Shown one piece after another: positions 46,747 to 56,204 of a DNA stretch of 64,000 nt (position 1 is the stretch's first letter; each line of letters begins with the position of its first letter). The notes beneath the pieces were generated by a model that made no database searches, was not told the DNA's origin, and saw only the letters and a list, made by a program, of their open reading frames with translations. Made by a program: the position numbers and the translations under genes. Origin of the DNA: Cordia subcordata (taxonomy: Eukaryota > Streptophyta > Magnoliopsida > Boraginales > Cordiaceae); the NCBI GenBank assembly GCA_028554755.1, contig JAPTOF010000003.1, positions 26,948,001-27,012,000 of the forward strand, written 5' to 3'.

Positions 46747-49700
46747 CTATGGTTCAATCACAAATAGAGGCTGTTCATGGTTCAATAGTGAAGTCAGTAT
46801 ATTATAGAAGAAAGCAAGGGGATAGAAAACACTTTTAATGTCATTTATTCACAGATCAGTCGGTCAAGAGAAACTTACCATGTCAACACTGACAGGTTTG
46901 CCATCTTCTACGAGGATCTCAACTAGAGTTCCCGATTGATCAGCCTGGGGGGAGAGAGAGAGAGAGAGAGCATTATCACGTCTATTTTGCTCTTTTCTGT
47001 TGTTTTTCTAATAGGAAACCATTAATAAGATAGCACATTATTCACAGATTCAAATTTGGATACTAAAACCATATTATTCACAGATTCGAGTTAGGGTGCT
47101 AAAAGAGTATGCAGATATATCAGATGAATTTTGAGACATAAATGATAAATTAGAGCAGGCACAGCAGACACCAGAGGGTTTAACCCCTATTCCTGTCTTG
47201 AAAGTGGAAATAGATAGACACAAAGTGACAGAGAAAGAGAGTGGCCAGGAGGCGCAGGATCTGGCTAGACCTTCTTGTATTTATTCACGAGACAAATTAA
47301 ACTCTCTATTGCTTTCTCAAAGTACCAAGATTCAAACCATTTCTGCTTGTTAGGTTATGGGATCCTTAATCAATCCTCAAAGCATTTATAAAGAATTGAT
47401 CCTAACACCACCATCTCAATAATCCTCTTTGTTTAACAAACAGAAGTAGAAAAGATATGATAAACTAATTTCTATCCTATCTAAGCATGGACTCGTTCCA
47501 CATCAACAATAGGACCTGTAGCCACCTGTATTCTTTACCAACCACAGGGATGTTCCTTTTATAAGCTTATGTCACCAACCACAGGGATGTTCCTCTTATA
47601 AGCTTATATCCGTCATGGAAACAAGAGAAGTGTTCAACATGAAAAGAAAAACCGAAATAGAATCTCTCTAAACCTTATCACTATTCTTATTAATAAGATT
47701 AAAGATAATAAACAAAATAAAACAAAAATTAAAAATTAGAAAAGAAAAATGAAACTCAGACTACAGGCCCCACAATAGTCTTTCTGCCTGCACTTGTATG
47801 ATGCAGACCAAATCATTGGTCAACTACCATCATACGTATGATAAATAAAGGAATTCATCCTGATACCTTAGCCTAGATGAAATTAAAAAAGAACAAGAAC
47901 AACTAAGCACCCAAGTGAGAATCAGACATAAATGTTTCTACAAAGTCTAGAAAGATCACAGGATGGAGCTCTACACTAATAATAATACTTAGTGAAATGC
48001 TAACATGTTCTTCTCAATGATGAGACCTCTTCAGCAATAGAAGTTATTATCTGAATAATAAATGTTCTCTACCTCATCAACATACTTTACCCGCCACTGC
48101 AAGTTGCCGTCATGGGGCTGTGACTTTAAAACTAGATTTATTTCTTTGACGAAAAAATATTACCACCGACTTTATTCCATCGCCAAGTAGTTGGAGATAT
48201 TGACCACTTAAACATGAACCTCTAATAATGCCGGTGTTTCAAGATTACAATAGAAGCAACAATCTGAAAGCATTTTCTGATAGATGAGGTATGCATTTTC
48301 TTACCTCTATGTCATTCATCAATTTCATGGCCTCAATTATGCAAAGAACTTGTCCCTTCTGTACTTTGTCTCCAACCTGTATGAAGAGCCCACTTATGAT
48401 CCACATGTGAGAGAGAGACAGTGGAAAGAGAGCTATACCATGTACCTATGTGCCACTTCAATTATTATGCATTACGTCAATTTGATCAGAAAAGAAAAAA
48501 GCATTACCTTCACGAATGGTGGTTCACCAGGAGCTGGACTTCTGTAGAATGTCCCAGCCATGGGGCACTTAAGTGGTGGAAGAGATGATTTAGGTGACTT
48601 TGGAGCAGCTGAAGCTGGTGGAGCTGCTGCTGGCAACGCTGGTGGGGCTGGTGCAGGGGCTGGAGGAGTTGCAGGAGCAGGGGGTGCTGGTGCCACAGAT
48701 TGCATGGGGTGTGGCTGTGTTATCATAACAGGAGGAGGAGATGGTGGGGGAGGCAATGCTTCCTTCTTGCGAATTAAGAGTTCACAATCCAGTTGTTTCA
48801 ACTCCAGCTCGACAATATCCCTAGAGTCAACTAATCTGCAAAAGATGGTAGAGAGCCAATCACATTTATTTATGAAATAAAAAGATAAGCTAAGTGATAG
48901 AAGATAACTGAAAAGACTTGTCAGCATACTTGACGAGACTTGCAACTTGAGTAATAAACTCAGAAATTGACTCTTCTGAAGCCAAAGGTGCAGGTGAAGG
49001 CTCAGCTGATTGCTTCCCTTCCTCCGTGCCTGGTGTTGGTACTTCAGACTTTACTGAAGAACTAGCTGCCGACTTCGAGGATCCGTCAACAGAAACCTAG
49101 AAGAGAGCAAATGGCTCTAAATCCATTTCCATGAAGGAACTATAACTTGAGAAGCTTTCCTTTGATGAAAAATATTTGGAGAACCTTACCTCATTCAGCT
49201 GTGCTCTCACCACAACAGAATGCTTCCAACTGGACTGCAAACCCTGCAGAAGGAATCCATTTAAAACACAACTATATACTAGCTCCATGTGCACTTTCTG
49301 GAAAGGAAAAGACACGGCAAAGGGGCCACTTTAGAGGCTGGCAACTCCGATGAGACAAATTATTCGAAGCCACTTGATGAATGGTTTGAGTATCAAAATG
49401 GAGAACAACTGAAGCAACAACAAAGGTTTAGATATCGAGACACTGCCATTCATCTGCTATACACTTCCATTCATCTGCTATCTCCCATTATAGACACTAC
49501 TGATAATTTACATAAATCATCAGATTGAAGGATCGGTATTGAAAATATAATGGTTACTTTCAATTTTGAAAGAGAAACGAAAAAGAATAACAAGAAAGAA
49601 AATGTAGAAATATTTCAGCAGCACCCAAATAAAAAGTTTAAGTTTCTAGCCACTAGCAAGTATTGGCTAGAAATATCTGTATTTATAAGTCCTCGGGCCA

Positions 49701-50704
49701 TTTTACCTCAATATATCCATAATCTAAGACAGTAAAAGACTTTCCTCATGTCCGGAAAGCTCACACTAGTAAATTTTTTCACAGTGATTGTTCTTTTAAC
49801 AAAACACAGAAACTATTGGGTGAAAGTAATAGCCCGCTAAAACCATGATTCAACATAGATTCTACATCTTGAAACTAAGAAACTCAATCTCACATTTAAT
49901 AACTACTTATGCCACGGTTCTTTTCATAGTAAATGCATGTGAATCCTGTTTCACAATGACGTTTTGCTTGTTCTGCAGGCCGATAAGATCAACATTTCTA
50001 AGAAATTAAATACCCGAATTTAACAATCATCTTTAAGGAAGAAAAAGAAAGAAACTTTACAATGTAATGTTCTAACAGACTAATCCAAACTTCTTTTAGT
50101 ATTAAAGTTCCAATTTTTATTATCAAATTATAATCCCCTACCCTTATATGATCACAGGTTTATAGTGAGTGCTACATACATTAGTCTCCATAAAAAGTTC
50201 CCATGCAAGCTCAGATTCAAACACCACCCACCAACAAAAATAGCACATAAATCCAAATAATACTCCATCTTAAAGCCACACCATACTTAGAAAACTAACA
50301 CTAAATTCCGTTATAATTCTCAAATTAATTTTTCTAAAAATATAATTTAGTAATTAAAAGAAGAGAATTTTGGGTCAGAGAGCATTCTAATTACACAGAT
50401 ATGCAATACATTAAGAAAATTAAAAACAAAAAACAAAAAACGGAGAGTTAAAAAGAGAGATCTGTTAAGATGCATTATACTAAAATGGTTCTAATTACGA
50501 AATTACAAAGATAACACTATGCTTTTCACAAGAGGGAAGAAATGTACGGACCTTGGAGAGAAAGCGAAGCTTGGGCTTGTGAGAGAGGCGAAAGGAGAGC
50601 TTATGGGGAGGGCAGAGTGGTAAATAAGTGGAGGATTTGGGGGCTTTTTTGGTGACGGAAGTAGCTGAGGCTGCTGCCGTTCCTCCAAACGACGTCGTCG
50701 CCAT
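46747..50704 (-). CDS. BCCP: Biotin carboxyl carrier protein of plastid acetyl-CoA carboxylase, 7 exons
   Basis: Carries the biotin that shuttles CO2 between the biotin carboxylase and carboxyltransferase of the heteromeric plastid ACCase, the first step of fatty acid synthesis. Exons, in coding order on the minus strand: 50704-50552, 49243-49190, 49096-48930, 48835-48508, 48376-48305, 46944-46879, 46770-46747. They sum to 864 bases and 287 residues. A transit peptide ([17 protein letters not shown]...) comes first, then the BCCP N-domain ([33 protein letters not shown]), a Pro/Ala-rich flexible linker (~residues 155-205), and the biotinyl domain ([20 protein letters not shown]). The biotin-accepting lysine is at about residue 252 in [10 protein letters not shown]. 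The protein ends PLFVIEP. Intron 5 (1.36 kb) has two tandem duplications. The acceptor of exon 6 is preceded by a (CT)n tract on the coding strand. Confidence 0.96.
47032..47104. repeat. ~40-bp tandem duplication in BCCP intron 5
   Basis: Two adjacent units containing 'attattcacagattc(a/g)a' followed by 'ggatactaaaa' or 'gggtgctaaaa'. Confidence 0.75.
47537..47608. repeat. 37-bp tandem duplication in BCCP intron 5
   Basis: 'accaaccacagggatgttcc' followed by '(t/c)ttataagcttat' occurs twice, 37 bp apart, nearly identical. Confidence 0.85.
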
Positions 50705-51544
50705 CTCTTTTTGCCGTCGAGCGCAATTTGCCCTGTGAGCAGCGTCGATGATACCAAAGAGGGTGCGTGCGTGCGTGCGTGCGTGCTGAGTGCGAAGATA
50801 ATAGCTAAACAGGAAACAGCTACTCAGCCATGAACGGTGTCGTTTTGGGGTTGAAAGAGGCTGATCTGGACAAGTCAGCAAGTGGGACCCAGGAGGGTCT
50901 GTGTTTTCGGGGAGTGGATGAGTTGATGTGCCACGTGTGCCTTGATGGAGTTTCCTACGCAACTCATCAAACTGGGTTCTAGTTTTGGTTATGCAGTACT
51001 CCAACCATTCATAAGATCCACATTGGATCGTGCTCTTTTTTCCTTTTTTGGTAAAATAAAATATAATATTTTATTAAATTTGTTAAATTAGTTGATTATT
51101 TTATATATTTTTGAACTTATCATATTATTTTTTTTGTTTTTTAATAAGTGGCACGTTATCTTTTTGTGATTTGTTTAATTAGTTAATTACACCCTAATGA
51201 TTTATTTATCCAGTTGATACTTTCATTTTTAAGACTCAACAAATTATCCCCTATATTTTCAAAATGTGGCACAATTGCCTCTACTTTTTCTAGTTGTTAT
51301 TTGAACACCAGTAGCCGGAAGCAACGATATCTTTGTGAATTATATGGTACTACGCTCAAAAAATTAATTTGAATAGAAAACGCTAAGGTAGGAGATATGT
51401 AACTAAATAAGTTTTAAAATATAAGAAGTAATTAACTAATTAAATAAATTACGTAAGAATAATGTATATTTTACTGTGAATTTCAAATTAATGGAATCAA
51501 TGTACCTTGAGTATTTAGCCCACTCGGTAGGGTACAGGTTGGGT
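50705..51544 (-). promoter_or_regulatory. BCCP 5' UTR and promoter region with a GTGC tetranucleotide repeat
   Basis: Immediately upstream of the BCCP start (minus strand) is a GC-richer leader. It includes (GTGC)n-type repeats at 50762-50786 and the sequence CCACGTGTGC at 50931-50940, whose CACGTG core is a G-box. Beyond ~51000 it is AT-rich. The regulatory role is inferred from position and motif. Confidence 0.45.
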
Positions 51545-51559
51545 CATTCTTCGTTATTT

Positions 51560-51816
51560 CTTTTTAAAAGGGTTAACCAAAGGAGAACCCCTTTCCCACC
51601 TGGCCAGAGGCCCCTTAACCAAGCGGGAGGTAAATCGAGGGATGTGCGTGAGTGGCAGCCCGACCAGGGAGAGGACCAACGGGCGTGGAAATCCAGCAAC
51701 AGTCCCCGCAATATTTCAGCGGAGTACTGCCGCCACACGAACTCGATCCCGCGTTGTCAGGGTGTCTCCACCCTAATCACAAGGCCACTTACCAACTCAC
51801 CTATGCCCCTGGGGGC
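51560..51816 (-). mobile_element. tRNA-derived SINE with 15-bp target duplication
   Basis: A 257-bp GC-rich island in AT-rich DNA, flanked by the perfect 15-bp repeat CATTCTTCGTTATTT (51545-51559 and 51817-51831). Read on the minus strand it starts GCCCCCAGGGGCATAGG. An A-box-like TAGGTGAGTTGG (51803-51792) is followed ~40 bp later by a B-box-like GGGATCGAGTTC (51750-51739), as in the tRNA-related heads of plant SINEs. The other end finishes in TTTTAAAAAGA next to the duplication. No coding is seen. Confidence 0.88.
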
Positions 51817-51831
51817 CATTCTTCGTTATTT

Positions 51832-52759
51832 GAATATATGTAATATCTATACCAGTAACATATTTTCCGTGATGGATGTGGATATATTTTTGAAAAACAA
51901 TAGTAGACTTGTTCCTAATATTATAACTAGATACAAAAAAACAAATAGTATAACTAATATTTTTTCCGGTTGTATGAAACACAAGCAAAATCACATTAAA
52001 TCTATTTTAAAACTAGAAATCATCTAATATACCAACACAAGCCAGTAATACTATTTGTTTTAAAATAGATTTAATGTAATAGCAATGCTTCCTGGCTTTC
52101 CAGTGAAGAAAGAACTATGCTAAATCACCCATTTAGAAGATGTGATCTAATCATCTCTCCATAAAAAATTAAAAAAAAAATTATGAAATTGTAAATAATA
52201 TCAAAAAGTTAAAACAATAAATAGATAGCTATGATCGTCACAAGCAAATAATTGGTCTGACAGCTCATATAAATGTGAGGACTACAAGCAAGTCATGTTG
52301 ATGATAAAAAATTACAAAAAAAATACAATTTAAATAATTGATATCAATTAACGGAGTCTTTCACCCCAAGAAAATATTAGAGTTTATCTCATGAATTTTC
52401 TACAATTTTTTCATACCAAATAGTCTTTTTTTTCTAATTAGGAAAAAATTATCTTTATTAAAATCATATTAAATTCACTTTAAAATTATAAATTACATGA
52501 TATAACAACTCTACCTGCAAAACAACCCTGCATAATCAACACACATTCAAGTCAACCAAGAGTTAAAATATTCACGATGAAAAGGTTAGTCAATAGTCAA
52601 GCTACTTATGGCTTGAAGTTCGCTTTTTTCTCTTTTATTAGATGAACACAGGATTCATTGATAACACAAAAATAACCATAGGTGACCAAAATGGTTGTAC
52701 AAGCCCAACTACTCAAAAGAACTCTCCTCAATGTTTCAACCTCCACAAGTTGATCTATC
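51832..52759. other. AT-rich intergenic DNA
   Basis: No gene is seen. It contains the perfect inverted repeat at 51993-52077 (listed). A diverged relative of its left arm and flank appears near 52465-52510 (aaatcatattaaattcactttaaaat...). Confidence 0.45.
51993..52077. repeat. Perfect 21-bp inverted repeat, 43-base loop
   Basis: The arms at 51993-52013 and 52057-52077 are exact reverse complements (right arm begins gttttaaaatagattta). The arms are AT-rich. It could be the end of a foldback element or a hairpin; nothing else identifies it. Confidence 0.85.
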
Positions 52760-53176
52760 TAAGGCTCCATTTGTGTGCGGAAAAATATTTTTCAGGTTTT
52801 TTAATATTTGGAAACACAAAAAAATAAATTAATAAGAAAATATTTTCTAGTCAAAGAAAGCTCTAGTTCAAAATAGAAGAAAATATTTTATGACATACAA
52901 AAATAAGAAAATATTTTCTGGACATCAACTCTCTATTTCAAACAGTACTTATATTTTCTTAATTTTTAATTTTATATTTTAATTTAAATAATAAATTTTT
53001 TTATAACAAAATGCATATCCTTTACAAAAATTTTTTTGGCTGAAAATATTTTTTAAACGTAACTATCAAACATCAAAAAATATTTTCTGGAATAAGAAAC
53101 AAAAACCAAAAGATGTTTTATTTTAAAAAATATATATTTTCCCCAAGTTATTTTGCTGCAAACAAGTGGAGCCTTA
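52760..53176. mobile_element. Foldback MITE with TAAGGCTCCA termini (~417 bp)
   Basis: The left end TAAGGCTCCATTTGTGTGC and the reverse complement of the right end, TAAGGCTCCACTTGTTTGC, match at 17 of 19 positions. The interior is AT-rich, with recurring 'gaaaatattttctgg' phrases in both orientations. No open frame is seen, and no clear target duplication was found. Confidence 0.75.
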
Positions 53177-54219
53177 AAGACTATCCTTTTCTGAGCGCCC
53201 CCTCCTCGGCCCCCTCAAAAACATAGACACACACACACACACGACTATCGCCTATTATTTCACAGCGGGCTCTCTACTTTTCTCAGCTATGTAAAATTAT
53301 ACAATAATCTCTCACAAAATATCACTTTATTAAATATTATTTTCTGTCTCGTTCTCTCCCTTTGTTCTTCTCTCCTCACTTCTCTTTTATTTTTTTTTTC
53401 TTTGCTTTACTGGTGACACCACTGATCATGTCAACCAAATAAAAATTACCATAAAATTCACTTTTCTTTGCTGATCGTAATAATGTACACCATATCAAAA
53501 AAACCTCCTAAGTGTTAATTTTATCATTAAAGCTCGTCGTCTTCCTCAGCGAAGACTTCAACGTCATCTCGCCACGCGCACAACTATCAACCCCTTTTTC
53601 TCTTCGTTGCAGTTCTAACCATACCTCCGCACGATGTTTGGACACTACAAAATCAATCCGCCATTAAAGTGCATAAGGTGTTTGCATACATATGGCGTGA
53701 ACAAATACTTGTATGGCAAAAAACAAATATTTGATGTGTATATAAAAGTCAGTAAACAAATAGTCGTGAGATAGTTAATAAATAATTAGCGAACAAATAA
53801 TTACGGGATAATGAACAAATATTTATTGTATGTAAATAATAACACGTGAACAGTAATATATAATATTCACGCATAGAATAATCACAATGTTTAATAAAAG
53901 AACAAGACGTGATATACGGCCCTCATATAAGCAATATTTATAGCTGATATATTGTAGCCACAAAAATTCGGGCAAATTACGAAAAGACACCAATCTCACA
54001 TGCATGACCACCACTAAAAATCCTAAGGCCAATGAAGTCTTTCCATCTTACAAAAATTACACGAGCCATTTTTCTCCGCCCCACCATTTCTCTTTTAACT
54101 CGGATATTCTTCTTCCCCCTCATCATTCTGATTCTTCTTCACCATCCACATACACAAACACACACTCACTACTCACAGAGGCCTGAAAATACTCGAAAAG
54201 CTCAACACTACTTTTACCA
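53177..54219 (+). promoter_or_regulatory. Upstream region and leader of thioredoxin f
   Basis: AT-rich with a (CA)n tract at 53229-53242. The last ~150 bases are C/T-rich and typical of a plant 5' leader. No other gene is seen. Confidence 0.35.
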
Positions 54220-56204
54220 ATGGCTTTGCAAGTGCAAGTTTACAAGAGTACATCTCCAAGAAATGCAACAATTAATGGATCAGTTTTGCTGCAAACATAC
54301 GCATCGTGGTCTTCCACCAAGCAGCCGTCTGTGGTCCGAGTTGCGGCGCCTGGTGATTTTGTCAAGCTGAGTAAGGGCGGAAGAGGGCTGAGCTTAAGGG
54401 TTAACTCAAGCTCGGATTCTAATGCTGCCACCGCTTCCACGGCGGGGCCGGTGGTGGGTCAGGTCACCGAGGTTGATAAAGATACCTTTTGGCCGATTGT
54501 TGAAGCTGCGGGAGAGAAGACTGTCGTCCTCGATATGTACACTCAGTGGTAACTATATCATTATTCCCAACTATTTTAGTTAACGTAAATATTATTGGCT
54601 GGGTGAAAATATGTTTTTCTACAGGATAATACGTGAGATTGAATGTTTGAATCTCACTTTTCCCAACGTGGGAGTTGCGGTAGGGGATAAGATTATGCGT
54701 AGACTTGGTCTATGGACCCCACTCGTTATATAAAGCCAATTATTTTTGGCATTCCTGTTATGAGATTTTTTTTCTTTCTTTTTTTTCGGTAATTTTCTGT
54801 TATATGTTTAATATATTTAATTCACTTTATTCTCGTTTTGCTATTCTGACATTCTGTGAAGAAATTAAAGTTATGCTTTGGATCAAGACAGGTTACATTT
54901 AATAATCCATATGTGAAGAATTTATCCGTATACCATTTTAGTATTTGTTATCTGTTTCATTACATGAAAAGCCAATAAGCACCATTTCGACCCACCAAAT
55001 AAAATAAAAAAAAAGCAAACACCAACCTTAAAAGGTACAACCCCGGCATACGAAATCCCAAAGTGGGTCTAATCCTTCCCAAGACTCCGTTGAGGATGAG
55101 TTTGATGAGTTTCATGCACTAGGCCACTCTTTATTTCATTGAGAGTTGATTTTTTTTTTGGCTCGGTGTTAAATACAATAAACAAATATATTAATATATT
55201 CTCTACAAGTATAAATTTTTTGATGAGGTGGTAATTCTATCGTGGTATTAGAATTAAGAAACCAACCAGTCTCAAGCGTAAAACTCACCGCCTACCTATT
55301 TAAAAGTATTTGTCCATGCTCCACGTGAGGGGCATTGTAATACAAAAAATAAATACACCACGTATTGCCTAGCTCTCACTTCAACCAAAAGAATGGAACT
55401 TTTAATAATATATAGCAAATGTAGTGCCTCATAGGGAAGATATATAAACAGAAATGAAAAACACCCGTAATCATTAACATAAGAATTATTCTGCCTTTAC
55501 AATTTGCAGTTTTACTGAGTTGTAGACATGCATATGTATATATTCACTGCATAGAGCCTCATTTCAACTAAGGACAAGGAGTTAACTGCAGCATGTAAAA
55601 AGCACAGATGTATACTTAATTGAAGTCTGAGATTTGCACTTGTTGAAGGTTAAGATGCTGCAATTGTTGAATGCTGCTATTTTTGAAGTAGTCTCTGGAC
55701 ATATCGGACCTGATTAACATTCGCTGCATTACCACGGTCGAATTATTTCTGTTGATCTTGTTGTATTCAGTTTAACTGGTACTTCATTTCAATCAATGGT
55801 ATCATGAGAGCTTGTGCTTTTCTTTTCTTAAGTTTGTTCTCCTGATCACTTGCTCTCTTGCAGGTGCGGTCCTTGTAAGGTGATTGCCCCCAAATATCAA
55901 CAATTGTCTGAGAAGTATCTCGATGTTGTCTTTCTGAAGCTGGATTGCAACCAAGACAACAAGGTATCTCTTCTTCTTCTCTCTGTGTGTCTGCGAGCGT
56001 TTCGCGTAGACTAAGGTGATAGTTTATCGCATGTGATAAAATACAATTTTTTTTTTAATGTGTTTGCAGCCATTGGCAAAGGAGCTAGGTATAAAGGTGG
56101 TTCCTACATTCAAGATTCTCAAGAACAACAAAATTGTTAAGGAGGTAACCGGAGCCAAATTCGACGATCTTGTAGCTGCTATCGAGAGTGTTAGATCCAG
56201 TTAA
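54220..56204 (+). CDS. TRXF: Thioredoxin f, chloroplastic, 3 exons
   Basis: Light-driven disulfide reductase of the chloroplast stroma. It is reduced by ferredoxin-thioredoxin reductase and activates Calvin-cycle enzymes and other targets, including plastid acetyl-CoA carboxylase. Exons: 54220-54548, 55864-55963, 56070-56204 (564 bases, 187 residues). The transit peptide (MALQVQVYKSTSPRN...) is ~70 residues. The mature part starts near VVGQVTEVDKDTFWPIVEAA. The active site WCGPC spans residues 110-114, with the first intron splitting its Trp codon. The cis-Pro region reads ELGIKVVPTFKILKNNK, and the end is KFDDLVAAIESVRSS. The extra cysteine in KLDCNQDNK is the hallmark of f-type thioredoxins, which is why I call it f rather than m. 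The gene lies head to head with BCCP, 3.5 kb apart. Confidence 0.96.

Noticed and set aside
51739..51803. A tRNA gene on the minus strand
   Set aside because: A- and B-box-like motifs are present but no cloverleaf with an acceptor stem closes, and the 257-bp body with target duplication fits a SINE.
54630..54735. SINE-like or LTR-like fragment in thioredoxin f intron 1
   Set aside because: A tRNA B-box-like phrase and moderately GC-rich sequence were noticed, but no ends, duplication or partner box could be supported.
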